Shown: positions 9,036 through 18,732 of the stretch, piece by piece
How positions within the stretch are numbered: position 1 is the first letter of the stretch
Layout: each line of letters opens with the position of its first letter
Assembly: GCA_013415235.1 (NCBI GenBank)
Contig: JACBYF010000003.1
Coordinates: forward strand, 99,181-163,180
Direction: 5' to 3'
Source of the DNA: Gemelliphila palaticanis
GTDB taxonomy: Bacteria > Bacillota > Bacilli > Staphylococcales > Gemellaceae
Length of the DNA stretch: 64,000 nt
Program-made: the position numbers and the translations under genes
Notes under the pieces: model-generated
What the model was told of the DNA's origin: nothing
Database searches by the model: none
The model's input: the letters and a program-made list of their open reading frames with translations, nothing else

Positions 9036-9650
9036 ATGATTCAAAATGTTATTACTTCAATAATTCTGTATTCTGGGACAGCCGTAGACTTACTTATTAT
9101 ACTAATGTTATTTTTCGCCAAAAGAAAAAGAAGAAAAGACATAATTAACATCTATTTAGGACAATTTCTAGGCTCTGTTAGCCTAATATTGCTAAGTTTG
9201 ATTTTTGCATTTGTCTTAAATTATATTCCTAATAAAGAGATTTTAGGTTTGCTCGGTTTGATTCCAATTTTCCTAGGCTTCAAAGTTTTGCTTTTAGGAG
9301 ATTCTGATGGAGAAGCTATTGCCAAAGAAGGTTTGAGCAAAGATAATAAAAACCTGATTTTTCTAGTCGCTATGATTACTTTTGCAAGTTGTGGTGCTGA
9401 CAATATTGGTGTCTTTGTCCCATATTTTACTACCTTAAATTTAGCAAATTTGATAGTGTCTTTACTTACCTTTCTAGTCATGATTTATCTATTGGTTTTT
9501 TCTGCCCAAAAATTGGCACAAGTCCCTTCTATTGGAGAAACCTTGGAAAAATATAGCAGATGGTTTATTGCCGTTGTTTATTTAGGATTGGGGATATATA
9601 TCTTGATTGAAAACAACAGTTTTAACATGCTATGGACTGTGTTAAGCTAG
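9036..9650 (+). CDS. cadD: Cadmium resistance transporter CadD
   Basis: CadD is a five- to six-span membrane protein giving cadmium (and some zinc) resistance in staphylococci and streptococci. Here residues such as VDLLIILMLFFAKRK, IYLGQFLGSVSLILLSL and FASCGADNIGVFVPYF are the family core; the CGADN segment contains plausible metal-binding Cys and Asp. I choose ATG 9036 (MIQNVITS), which has GAGGTG six bases upstream, rather than the ATG at 9024, which lies inside the operator. cadX follows 11 bp later. Codon use (more CTT, CCC, TCC) differs from neighbouring genes, suggesting transfer. Confidence 0.95.
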   Translation: MIQNVITSIILYSGTAVDLLIILMLFFAKRKRRKDIINIYLGQFLGSVSLILLSLIFAFVLNYIPNKEILGLLGLIPIFLGFKVLLLGDSDGEAIAKEGLSKDNKNLIFLVAMITFASCGADNIGVFVPYFTTLNLANLIVSLLTFLVMIYLLVFSAQKLAQVPSIGETLEKYSRWFIAVVYLGLGIYILIENNSFNMLWTVLS

Positions 9651-9661
9651 GAGAAAATATT

Positions 9662-10000
9662 ATGAAAAAAGATAGTATCTGCCAAGTGAATATTATAAAT
9701 CAACAAAGTGTTACAACCGCAACGAACTACCTTGAAAAGGAAAAAGTCCAAAAATCACTTCGCATTTTATCGAAGTTTACCGATAATAAACAGATAAATA
9801 TCATCTTTTATCTCCTTGTTGTTGAAGAACTATGTGTCTGCGATATAGCCTGTTTACTAAATCTCAGTATGGCATCTGCCTCCCACCATCTTCGTAAACT
9901 AGCCAATCAAAACATCTTGGATACTAGAAGAGATGGGAAAATTATATATTATTTTATAAAAGATGAGGAAATCAGAGATTTTTTTAATCAACTAGGATAA
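9662..10000 (+). CDS. cadX: ArsR-family cadmium regulator CadX/CadC
   Basis: A metal-sensing repressor of the ArsR/SmtB family. Start at 9662 (MKKDSICQVN) with AGGAGAAAA upstream gives 112 aa. Numbered from there, Cys7, Cys58 and Cys60 (ELCVCDIA) match the known CadC metal-site cysteines Cys7/58/60, while the fourth, Cys11, is Ile here; Cys11 is the dispensable one in CadC. The recognition helix is MASASHHLRKL. It should bind the palindrome overlapping the cadD promoter and release it on Cd/Zn/Pb binding. Confidence 0.93.
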   Translation: MKKDSICQVNIINQQSVTTATNYLEKEKVQKSLRILSKFTDNKQINIIFYLLVVEELCVCDIACLLNLSMASASHHLRKLANQNILDTRRDGKIIYYFIKDEEIRDFFNQLG

Positions 10001-10043
10001 CAACTATTTTTACTACTTTTCCATGATTATAGGGGGATTATCT

Positions 10044-10210
10044 ATGAAATTTTTTGATGAAAATTACTCACAAGAAATACCTACTCGTATCAAAAATTTA
10101 AGAAAAAAACACAATATTACACAAAGCGAACTAGGCAATGCAGTTCAAGACAACGAAAGTTAGAAGCTGTGGATATTTATCTTGAAAAGATTGCTGAGCT
10201 AACGCAATAA
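10044..10210 (+). pseudogene. Decayed XRE-family regulator
   Basis: ATG 10044 opens MKFFDENYSQEIPTRIKNLR followed by a helix-turn-helix start (KKHNITQSELGNAV), then a TAG at 10161 stops it after 39 codons. In another frame the next bases encode RQRKLEAVDIYLEKIAELTQ and a stop at 10210, which looks like the C-terminal end of a regulator of this class. An internal deletion with frameshift explains both parts. AGGGGGA precedes the ATG. It travels with cadD/cadX and is probably non-functional. Confidence 0.65.
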
Positions 10211-10422
10211 CTACTCTACCATTCACTCTACCATTTATTATGTAGCATTCTAAAAATGTTGTTGTACCAACGTTTCTAATAGCTAAAATAGAAATTATTT
10301 AACCTTTACAGATATTAAATATTGTAATTTAATAGATACAATAAAATAAAATTATAAATTTAAATTTTTATAAACTAATATATATACGATTAAAAAATAT
10401 TACTTACAGATTATATAGTAGT
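10211..10422. other. Intergenic, right flank of the cadmium cassette
   Basis: No gene seen. ACTCTACC occurs twice within 20 bases (10213-10235), and CTCTACC also occurs near 8855 on the left flank. Past about 10300 the base use returns to that of the host intergenic DNA. Confidence 0.4.
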
Positions 10423-10457
10423 AAAAAAAGTTAGAACACAAATTTTCTAACTTTTTT
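10423..10457 (-). terminator. Terminator of the glg operon
   Basis: AAAAAAAGTTAGAA pairs with TTCTAACTTTTTT around a short loop. The A- and T-tracts on either side let it work on both strands; glgP ends 20 bp away. Confidence 0.85.
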
Positions 10458-10476
10458 GACTTTATATTCTTATTCT

Positions 10477-12867
10477 CTATTTAACTTTTTTTATATTCCA
10501 AATATCTTTAGCATATTCTTCTACTGATCTATCTGCTGAGAATATTCCTGCGTTAGCTGTATTTACTAAACTCATTCTTCCCCATAATTCTTTATCTTCA
10601 AATGCTTTAGCTACATCTGATTGACGATCTACATAGCTATCAAAATCAGCTAAACACATATAAGTATCATTAGTAAGTAACATATCTGCTATAAAGCTAA
10701 AGTTTACTCCACCAATAGTTAATGTTCTAATGAAATCTAGAGTTTCTTTTACTCTTTTTGATTTGTTGTAATATTCCCAAGATTTGTAACCTTGTCTATT
10801 TAGTTCTTCTACTTCAGGAGTAGTTAAACCGAATATAAATATGTTATCATTTCCTACAGCGTCAAATATTTCAACATTCGCCCCATCCATAGTTCCTAAA
10901 GTTACTGCACCGTTTAGCATAAGTTTCATATTACCTGTTCCACTAGCCTCTTTTCCTGCTTGTGAAATTTGCTCACTAACATCTGCTGCTGGTATAATTT
11001 TTTCTGCTAATGAAACTTTGTAGTCTTCTAAAAATACTACTTTTATGTATTCTCTTACTTCTGGATCTTGCTCTATCATTTCTCCTAGAGAACAAATAAA
11101 TTTAATAATATTTTTAGCTGTATGATATCCTGAAGATGCTTTTGCTGCAAATATAAATGTTCTTGGAGTAGGTTTTAAGTTGTTGTACTTAATTTCTTTG
11201 TATAAATAAGCTATATGTAAAGCATTTAGTAATTGACGTTTATACTCGTGTAATCTTTTTACTTGAACATCAAATATAGAGTTAGGATTCACTTCAATAC
11301 CATTAACTTCTTTAATATACTGTGCTAACTGCTCTTTTTTAATTAATTTAATTTTGTTTAGTTCTGCAATAACTTTTTTATCATTAACAAAATTATTAAG
11401 TTCACTTATTTTTGATAAATCTTTTACAAAATCACCTTTTAGTATAGTTTCAAGGTACTCTGTTAATTCTGGATTAGCTTGTGCTATCCATCTTCTATGA
11501 GCAATACCATTAGTTACATTACCAAATTTACCTGGGTATAGCTCATTAAATGTTTTAAATGTACTATCAACAAGTATATCACTATGTAGTTTTGAAACTC
11601 CATTTACATTGAAACTTCCTATTATACATAGGTTAGCCATTCTAATCATTCCATCATATATTATAGCAGTTTCTGCTAATGTATAATCTTTTCCTTGGTC
11701 AATCACCCATTGGCAAAATCTCTTATTAATTTCTTCGATTATTGAATATATACGTGGTAATAATGGTTTAAATAAATCTACTGACCATTTTTCTAGCGCT
11801 TCTGCCATTATTGTATGGTTTGTATAAGCAAATGTTTTTGTAGAAATTTCCCATGCCCTTTCCCATGAATAATTGTAATCATCTATTAAAATTCTCATAA
11901 GTTCTGCTATAGCTAACGATGGATGTGTATCATTTATATGTAAACTTACATAATCTGATAAGTTTTCTAACGTTGCATGTTCTTTATAATGGTTTTTAAG
12001 TAATTGTTGTAGAGACGCACTGACGAAGAAGTATTGTTGTTTTATTCTTAACTCTTTACCTTGATTAGTTGCATCAGCAGGATAAAGAAGTTTTGATATA
12101 GATGAAGCTATTGCTGAACCTTCAGAAGATTTTGAGTACTCTCCTCTTTCAAATAACTTCATATCAAATCCTGTTTTTGCTTTAGCGTCCCATAGTCTAA
12201 GTGTGTTTACTGAGTCAGATTTGTAACCAGAAATCAATAAATCATAAGGTTCTGCCATTACTGAAGCGTAGTCTTTATGTTCAACAACTAATCTTCCATC
12301 TTCAAAACGTTCTTCTACTCTACCGTAGAATTTTACTTCTATTTCTTCATCGTTACGATAAACTAAACCATATTTTCCTAACTCTAACCAGTGATCTGGA
12401 AATTCTTGTTGCCACCCGTTGCTTATAACTTGTTTAAATATCCCATATTCATAAAGAATTGAAAATCCTGTTACTGGGTAATCACAAGCAGTTAAAGCAT
12501 CTAAATAACAAGAAGCTAATCTTCCTAACCCTCCATTTCCTAATCCTGGGTCTGGCTCTATGTCATATAAATCATTTATATCTATATTATTTTTAGCTAA
12601 ATATTTCTTTAAATCTTTTTCTATATTAAGATTAAATAAATTGTTTCTTAGAGTTTTACCTACCAAAAACTCCATAGACATATAGTATGCACGTTTTGCT
12701 TTTGATTTTGTTAATTGTTGTTCGTATTTATATTTTTTAGCTGATAATTCATCTCTAACTACGCTCATTACCGCTTCATAAACTTGGCGTTTACTTGCTT
12801 TTTTTATTTTTGTACCGAACCTATTAGTAAGATACTTTTCTATTTCTTGTTCAAATCTTTTACTCAT
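10477..12867 (-). CDS. glgP: Glycogen/maltodextrin phosphorylase
   Basis: A PLP-dependent phosphorylase that releases glucose-1-phosphate from glycogen or maltodextrins. The PLP-lysine motif EASGTGNMKLMLNGA lies at about 640-655, preceded by KAASSGYHTAKNIIKFI and followed by GTMDGANVEI. Three possible starts (TTG 12873, ATG 12870, ATG 12867) lie behind AAGGAG; I prefer 12867 with a 7-base spacing, giving 796 aa. It is the last gene of the glgBCDA-P operon, 33 bp after glgA. The enzyme could act on imported maltodextrin as well as stored glycogen. Confidence 0.95.
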   Translation of the reverse strand: MSKRFEQEIEKYLTNRFGTKIKKASKRQVYEAVMSVVRDELSAKKYKYEQQLTKSKAKRAYYMSMEFLVGKTLRNNLFNLNIEKDLKKYLAKNNIDINDLYDIEPDPGLGNGGLGRLASCYLDALTACDYPVTGFSILYEYGIFKQVISNGWQQEFPDHWLELGKYGLVYRNDEEIEVKFYGRVEERFEDGRLVVEHKDYASVMAEPYDLLISGYKSDSVNTLRLWDAKAKTGFDMKLFERGEYSKSSEGSAIASSISKLLYPADATNQGKELRIKQQYFFVSASLQQLLKNHYKEHATLENLSDYVSLHINDTHPSLAIAELMRILIDDYNYSWERAWEISTKTFAYTNHTIMAEALEKWSVDLFKPLLPRIYSIIEEINKRFCQWVIDQGKDYTLAETAIIYDGMIRMANLCIIGSFNVNGVSKLHSDILVDSTFKTFNELYPGKFGNVTNGIAHRRWIAQANPELTEYLETILKGDFVKDLSKISELNNFVNDKKVIAELNKIKLIKKEQLAQYIKEVNGIEVNPNSIFDVQVKRLHEYKRQLLNALHIAYLYKEIKYNNLKPTPRTFIFAAKASSGYHTAKNIIKFICSLGEMIEQDPEVREYIKVVFLEDYKVSLAEKIIPAADVSEQISQAGKEASGTGNMKLMLNGAVTLGTMDGANVEIFDAVGNDNIFIFGLTTPEVEELNRQGYKSWEYYNKSKRVKETLDFIRTLTIGGVNFSFIADMLLTNDTYMCLADFDSYVDRQSDVAKAFEDKELWGRMSLVNTANAGIFSADRSVEEYAKDIWNIKKVK

Positions 12868-12900
12868 CATCAATCTCCTTCAACTTCAAATTTTTATTAA

Positions 12901-14325
12901 TTATATTATTTCTTTATACATTTGTATATATTTTTTAGCTGACAGTCCCCAACCTAAATCTTTAGTCATTGCTGATTTTATTATTTCTTTCCAGCTATCT
13001 TTATCACTATAATATGTATAAACAGATCTCTCAACTGCATTTAACATGTCGTAAGCATCAAAACTTTCAAAAGTAAATCCTGTTCCTTCTTTTGTAATAG
13101 GATTAAATGGTATTACTGTATCTCTAAGTCCACCTACTCTATGAACTATAGGTATAGTTCCGTACCTCATAGCTATAAGTTGTGATAAACCACAAGGCTC
13201 TGTTTTTGATGGCATTAAGAACATATCACATGACGCATATATTTTTGAAGATACTGCACTTGAGAACATTATAAGACTTCTTACCTTATCTGCACGTCTA
13301 GACTCTAATGATCTAAGTGCTTCTTCATAAGCATAATCTCCTGTTCCCAATATTACTAATTGTGCCCCTGTACTTATAATGCTATCTGCAACATGAAGAA
13401 CTAAATCAATTCCTTTTTGATGAGTTAATCTAGTAACCATACCTATTAAAGGAATATCTTTATTTACTTCTAAATTTAATTCTTTTTGTAATGCTAGTTT
13501 ATTTTCTATTTTTTTGCTAATTTTTTTAGAAGTATAATTTGTGTAGATATCATTATCTGTTTGCGGATTAAATTTATCTAAATCTATTCCATTTATTATT
13601 CCGTGTAACTTTCCTTGTTCTGTAGCTAATATGCTATCTAATCCATAAGAAAAATATGGAGTTAATATTTCTCTAGCATAACTTTCACTAACTGTATTTA
13701 TTCTATCTGCTAATTGAATAGCACCTTTTAATAAATTAAGATTACCTTGATATATTAAAGCATCATAATATTTATTTTCTAAACCGAATAAACTTCCTAA
13801 TATTAACGGATCAAATTTGCCCTGAAATTCTATATTATGAATTGATAATACACTTTTTGTGTTAGCAAAAAATTTGCTACCGCATGATTTAAAATAATCC
13901 AAGTATATTACTGATAATGCCGAATGCCAATCGTTAGCATTTATTATATCCGGTTGATAACATACAGCAGGTAATATTTCTAAAGCTGCTTTAGAAAAGA
14001 AAGCAAAACGCTCTGCATCATCTACTTCACCATATACACTACTTCTATTAAAATATTGTTCGTTGTCTATTAGATAGAATTTAACTCCGTCTATTTCTGT
14101 TTCGAATATCCCACAATAAGTATGACGCCATCCTAAATCAACAAATATATACTTAACATATTTTAAATTATATTTTTCTTTATCTATAGTAGAGTATAAA
14201 GGCAAGATTACTCTGGCCTCTACACCTTCTTTTTTTAATTCTTTAGGTAATGAACCTATTACATCACCTAATCCTCCTACTTTTACAAATGGTGCTGCCT
14301 CAGCAGCTATAAAACATACTTTCAT
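12901..14325 (-). CDS. glgA: Glycogen synthase (ADP-glucose)
   Basis: A GT5 glycosyltransferase that extends alpha-1,4-glucan from ADP-glucose. The N-terminal KVGGLGDV (15-22) binds the nucleotide sugar; the C-terminal Rossmann domain carries PSKTEPCGLSQLIAMRYGTI with the catalytic-site Glu. Length 474 aa is normal. It lies 24 bp downstream of glgD. Confidence 0.97.
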   Translation of the reverse strand: MKVCFIAAEAAPFVKVGGLGDVIGSLPKELKKEGVEARVILPLYSTIDKEKYNLKYVKYIFVDLGWRHTYCGIFETEIDGVKFYLIDNEQYFNRSSVYGEVDDAERFAFFSKAALEILPAVCYQPDIINANDWHSALSVIYLDYFKSCGSKFFANTKSVLSIHNIEFQGKFDPLILGSLFGLENKYYDALIYQGNLNLLKGAIQLADRINTVSESYAREILTPYFSYGLDSILATEQGKLHGIINGIDLDKFNPQTDNDIYTNYTSKKISKKIENKLALQKELNLEVNKDIPLIGMVTRLTHQKGIDLVLHVADSIISTGAQLVILGTGDYAYEEALRSLESRRADKVRSLIMFSSAVSSKIYASCDMFLMPSKTEPCGLSQLIAMRYGTIPIVHRVGGLRDTVIPFNPITKEGTGFTFESFDAYDMLNAVERSVYTYYSDKDSWKEIIKSAMTKDLGWGLSAKKYIQMYKEII

Positions 14326-14349
14326 TTTTATGTTCCTTCCAAACTAATA

Positions 14350-15459
14350 TTATATAGTTATTTCTTTATTAACTATATATGGTGCTGTTTCTGTTCCAGA
14401 AACCTTAACACCTTCAGATGCTGTAGAATATCTATCCATTATAGTATATTCAATAACACTATCTTTTTTTATTACACATTTAGTCATTATTATACTATTT
14501 TTAACTACTGCACCTTCTTCTATTATTACATCTCTAGATATAACACTGTTTTCAACTGTTCCGTGTATTATACATCCATCTGCTAAAACAGAATTTGACA
14601 CTTTTGAATTTTCTCCGTAGAAAGATGGTACACTATCTTTAACCCTTGTTAATATTTCTGTCCCAGATAGGAACAATTCTTCTCTTACATTATCATTTAA
14701 TAAATCCATATTAAAACTATAATAATCATTTATATTATTTATTACTTTACTATAACCCTTAACTTCATAAGCATAGACATTAAGTTTATTGTAATTTTTT
14801 GAAATGTAATCTCTCATTAAATCTTCCCAACCTAATGTAAGACCTTTTTCTATTATTTCCTTATACTTATCTCTATGTAAAATATGAATTTTTAATTGTG
14901 TAGGCACTACTTCATCATGACCATTCATTCTGTATAGAGAGTCATAAACTCTTCCACGCTCGTCAAATATTATTTGTGAATCTTTTTCTGATGGTTGTCT
15001 GTAACTATATGCAACCGTTATATCAGCATTTGTTTCTATATGATATTTTAACATATCTCTAAAATCAACATTCGCAATAATATTTGAATCTGCAAGTATT
15101 ACATATTCTTGTAGTACTTCGTTCAAGTAAAATAAAGAATTTCCTAGTGAATCAAATTTATTTATAGCAACTGTTTTTCCTAAATCGTTAACCATTGGCG
15201 TTATAATTTTAAGACCACTATTTTTTCTATTTAAATCCCAGTCTTTCCCCCAACCTAAATGATCAACTAGAGAATTATAATTTTGATTAACTAACATTCC
15301 TATGTTAGGTACTCCTGCCTTTACTAATGATGATAACATAAAATCAACAAGTCTATATCTTGAACCGATAGGTAATGCTGATAGTGTTCTTCTTCTTGTT
15401 AATCCTGATAAATCATCTCTTCTATAATTATCTGAAAATAAAATACTTAGTGCGTTCAT
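14350..15459 (-). CDS. glgD: GlgD, regulatory subunit of glucose-1-phosphate adenylyltransferase
   Basis: A GlgC paralogue that pairs with GlgC in Bacillota. The nucleotidyltransferase fold and left-handed beta-helix (VSNSVLADGCIIHGTVENSV near 270-290) remain, but the catalytic GGxGTRL loop is replaced by ILFSDNYRRDDLSGLT, so it is expected to modulate rather than catalyse. Length 369 aa is typical. It sits 10 bp after glgC. Confidence 0.95.
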   Translation of the reverse strand: MNALSILFSDNYRRDDLSGLTRRRTLSALPIGSRYRLVDFMLSSLVKAGVPNIGMLVNQNYNSLVDHLGWGKDWDLNRKNSGLKIITPMVNDLGKTVAINKFDSLGNSLFYLNEVLQEYVILADSNIIANVDFRDMLKYHIETNADITVAYSYRQPSEKDSQIIFDERGRVYDSLYRMNGHDEVVPTQLKIHILHRDKYKEIIEKGLTLGWEDLMRDYISKNYNKLNVYAYEVKGYSKVINNINDYYSFNMDLLNDNVREELFLSGTEILTRVKDSVPSFYGENSKVSNSVLADGCIIHGTVENSVISRDVIIEEGAVVKNSIIMTKCVIKKDSVIEYTIMDRYSTASEGVKVSGTETAPYIVNKEITI

Positions 15460-15469
15460 AATTTTCCTC

Positions 15470-16633
15470 CTAAACAGCTGTGTCTTCTGTTATTACTTCA
15501 TTTTTTGGTATAACTGTTATCATATCATTACCAAGTTGTATTTCTTTATGACCTACTGTTACACCTTCTTTAATAACTGCATTTTCTGCTATTATAGAAT
15601 TATAAACTTTAGCACCTTTTTCTATTTTAGCTCCTTGCATTATTATACTTCCTATTACTTCTGCTCCTTCTTCTACTACTACTGCAGATGATAATATTGA
15701 TTCATGTAAATACCCTCTAATAGTAGAACCATCCGAAACCATAGATTTACTAATTTTTGCTCCACTAGCTACAAATTGTGGCATTAATTGATTATGACGA
15801 TAGTATATTCTCCATAAAGGATCATGTATATTAAAACTTGCATCATATTTAATTAAGTCCATGTTAGCTTCCCATAAACTTTCTATAGTTCCAACATCTT
15901 TCCAATATCCATTGAAAGGAAAGGCATAAATACTTTTACCTTCATTTAACATACTAGGTATTATATTTTTACCAAAATCATTCTCACTATTTTCATCTTG
16001 TTCATCTTTTATTAAATATTCTTTCAGCACTTTCCAATTGAATATATATATACCCATAGATGCTTTTGTAGATATTGGATGTTCTGGTTTTTCAACAAAT
16101 TCTTCTACTCTTAAATCTGCATTAGTATTTAAAATACCAAATCTTTTAGCTTCTTCCATTGTTACAGATATATGAGCTATAGTTAAGTCAGCATTTTTTT
16201 CTTTATGAAACCTAAGCATTTCTGCATAGTTCATTTTATAAATATGATCTCCCGAAAGAACTAATACATACTCAGGATCATACTGCTCTAAATATTTAAT
16301 ATTTTGATATATCGCATTAGCAGTCCCCTTGTACCATTCTCCACTTTTACCAGCTGTATATGGCGGTAATATTGATAAACCTCCATTCATTCTGTCTAAA
16401 TCCCAAGGTTGACCATTTCCCATGTATGAGTTAAGCTCAAGCGGCATAAACTGTGTAAGAACTCCTACTGTAGATATACCTGAATTTACACAGTTTGATA
16501 GTGGAAAATCTATAATTCTATATTTACCTCCAAATGGAACTGCCGGTTTTGCCATATCTTTAGTTAAAGCATGTAACCTAGTCCCTTGTCCTCCTGCTAG
16601 TAGCATTGCTACTATTTCTTTCTTTGTTGCCAT
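15470..16633 (-). CDS. glgC: Glucose-1-phosphate adenylyltransferase GlgC
   Basis: Makes ADP-glucose from glucose-1-phosphate and ATP, the committed step of glycogen synthesis. [20 protein letters not shown] (about 13-32) is the catalytic loop; [15 protein letters not shown] carries the metal-binding Asp; the C-terminal half is hexapeptide beta-helix. The length of 387 aa is normal. The ATG is preceded by GGAATAAG-type purines. Cotranscribed after glgB (24 bp gap). Confidence 0.97.
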   Translation of the reverse strand: MATKKEIVAMLLAGGQGTRLHALTKDMAKPAVPFGGKYRIIDFPLSNCVNSGISTVGVLTQFMPLELNSYMGNGQPWDLDRMNGGLSILPPYTAGKSGEWYKGTANAIYQNIKYLEQYDPEYVLVLSGDHIYKMNYAEMLRFHKEKNADLTIAHISVTMEEAKRFGILNTNADLRVEEFVEKPEHPISTKASMGIYIFNWKVLKEYLIKDEQDENSENDFGKNIIPSMLNEGKSIYAFPFNGYWKDVGTIESLWEANMDLIKYDASFNIHDPLWRIYYRHNQLMPQFVASGAKISKSMVSDGSTIRGYLHESILSSAVVVEEGAEVIGSIIMQGAKIEKGAKVYNSIIAENAVIKEGVTVGHKEIQLGNDMITVIPKNEVITEDTAV

Positions 16634-16657
16634 AATCTTATTCCTTTCTATATATTA

Positions 16658-18520
16658 TTAATATTTTTTAGTTATATACATAGTTGAAAATGGAGGTATG
16701 TTTACTTTTAGAGTATAATCAAACTCTCCCATTTTTTCTTTTGTAGTTCTTAAACTTCTATTTATTAATCCAGAACCACCAAATTTCTTAGCATCGGAAT
16801 TAAGTAATACCTTATAACTTCCAAAACTATCTACACCTATTGGATAATTATTTAATGTTTGTGATGAAAAATTAGAAATTACTAATACATCTTTATCTGT
16901 AGTTGATTTTCTTGAAAAAGCAAAAACATTGTTATCTCTATCTTCTACAACATGCCATTTAAAACCTTCCCAAGAACGTTCATCCGACCAAAATACAGAA
17001 TTTGATGCATAAATTTTGTTAAGCTCTTTAACAAATTTCTGATTATCTTTATGTTTTGGATAATCTAGTAAAAACCAATCTAATTCTCTACTTTCATCCC
17101 ATTCGATAAACTGTGCAATTTCAATCCCCATAAATGTTAGTTTCTTACCAGGATGGGCATACATATAACCTAAAAATGCTTTTAAATTTGCAAATTTATC
17201 TTCGTAAGATAAAGGTGCTTTATCTAGAAGTGATTTTTTACCGTGAACTACTTCATCATGAGATATCGGTAAAACATAATTTTCAGAAAAAGCATACATC
17301 ATAGAAAATGTCATTTTGTCATGGACTCCTTTTCTGAAAAATGGGTCTATTTCTAAATATTCTAAACTATCATTCATCCAGCCCATATTCCATTTAAAAT
17401 CAAATCCTAGTCCTCCAACACTTGGATGTTCTGTAACTTTAGGATAACTAGTAGATTCTTCTGCTATCATAGATACACCAGGATATTCAACTTTTACATA
17501 TTCATTTAAATCTTGTAAAAATTTTATAGCTTCTAAGTTCTCAAAACCACCATTTATATTTCTAGCAGATTCGTGTTCTTCTCTACAATAATTAAGATAT
17601 ATCATAGAAGATACTGCATCAACTCTAATTCCATCTATATGATACTTTTCTAACCAATAAGAAGCACTAGAGCCTAAAAACGAAATAACTTCGTTACGTC
17701 CAAAATCAAAAACTCTGGTTCCCCAACCTTTATGTTCTTGTTTTCTAGTATCAGAATATTCATAACAACAACCACCATCAAATTCATAAAGACCGTGTGC
17801 ATCTTTTGTAAAATGTCCAGGTACCCAGTCCAATATTACACCTATATTATTTTGATGACACTTATCAACAAAATACATAAAATCATGTGGTGTTCCGTAC
17901 CTAGAAGTAGGGGCAAAATATCCTGTTGCTTGGTAGCCCCAAGACTTGTCATAAGGATACTCTGTTATTGGAAGGAGTTCAACATGAGTATAATTCATAC
18001 TTTTTACGTAAGATACTAACTCATCAGCTAACTGTCGATAACTTAAAAAATCTTCTCCATTTTTTTTCCAAGAGCCTAGCTGAACCTCATAAATATTCAT
18101 AGGCTTGACATAAGGTACTTCTCTTTTCTTCATCCATTTTTCATCATTCCATTTATAACCTTCAATATTATAAACTTTAGATGCTGTTTTCGGTCTAGTT
18201 TCGTAATGATATGCATAAGGATCAGACTTTAATATTTCTTCTCCTGACTGCGTTACAATTAAATATTTGTAACTATCATACAAACTAACCCCGTAAACTT
18301 TACATTCGTATAGACCCGCATCATTTATAGGACTACACTTATATTTTTTCATATCCCAACTACAAAAATCACCTGTTACATATACTTCTTTGGCATTTGG
18401 TGCCCAAACTCTAAAAGTACAAAAATCTTCTTCTAAAAAAGAACCTAAATAGTCATAACTTTTAAAATTAACTCCATTATGAAAATAATAAGCTGCTAAA
18501 TTTTCTTTTCTATTCTCCAC
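16658..18520 (-). CDS. glgB: 1,4-alpha-glucan branching enzyme
   Basis: A GH13 branching enzyme that introduces alpha-1,6 branches. An N-terminal CBM48 domain (FRVWAPNAKEVYVTGDF at about 31-47) precedes the barrel, with catalytic Asp in DGIRVDAVSSM, Glu in MIAEESTSYP and the transition-state Asp in PISHDEVVHG. The start is probably GTG at 18520, seven bases after AAGGAGG; a TTG one codon upstream is possible. About 620 aa, the usual length. First gene of glgB-C-D-A-P, divergent from the GH13 hydrolase. Confidence 0.95.
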   Translation of the reverse strand: MENRKENLAAYYFHNGVNFKSYDYLGSFLEEDFCTFRVWAPNAKEVYVTGDFCSWDMKKYKCSPINDAGLYECKVYGVSLYDSYKYLIVTQSGEEILKSDPYAYHYETRPKTASKVYNIEGYKWNDEKWMKKREVPYVKPMNIYEVQLGSWKKNGEDFLSYRQLADELVSYVKSMNYTHVELLPITEYPYDKSWGYQATGYFAPTSRYGTPHDFMYFVDKCHQNNIGVILDWVPGHFTKDAHGLYEFDGGCCYEYSDTRKQEHKGWGTRVFDFGRNEVISFLGSSASYWLEKYHIDGIRVDAVSSMIYLNYCREEHESARNINGGFENLEAIKFLQDLNEYVKVEYPGVSMIAEESTSYPKVTEHPSVGGLGFDFKWNMGWMNDSLEYLEIDPFFRKGVHDKMTFSMMYAFSENYVLPISHDEVVHGKKSLLDKAPLSYEDKFANLKAFLGYMYAHPGKKLTFMGIEIAQFIEWDESRELDWFLLDYPKHKDNQKFVKELNKIYASNSVFWSDERSWEGFKWHVVEDRDNNVFAFSRKSTTDKDVLVISNFSSQTLNNYPIGVDSFGSYKVLLNSDAKKFGGSGLINRSLRTTKEKMGEFDYTLKVNIPPFSTMYITKKY

Positions 18521-18592
18521 CAAATCTCCTCCTTCAATTAATATTATATAGTTATATTTTACTATATTTTATAAAAAAATAACATTGTTTGA

Positions 18593-18622
18593 TTGCAAAA
18601 AAATACACTTTTTTTATATAAT
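18593..18622 (+). promoter_or_regulatory. Probable promoter of the GH13 hydrolase
   Basis: TTGCAA (18593-18598) and TATAAT (18617-18622) are 18 bases apart in the divergent glgB/GH13 intergenic region. Confidence 0.5.
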
Positions 18623-18732
18623 ATAATTATAATTGTGTATAAATATGAATGTTTGCAGAAAATGTATATATTTTCATGATGTTTTCGTTCGTATTTTCAT
18701 TATATTGTATTTTTAGAGAGGATTTTGAAAAA

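Noticed and set aside
9221..9481. Minus-strand ORF of 86 aa inside cadD
   Set aside because: Shadow of the well-supported cadD gene, no ribosome site, unlikely composition.
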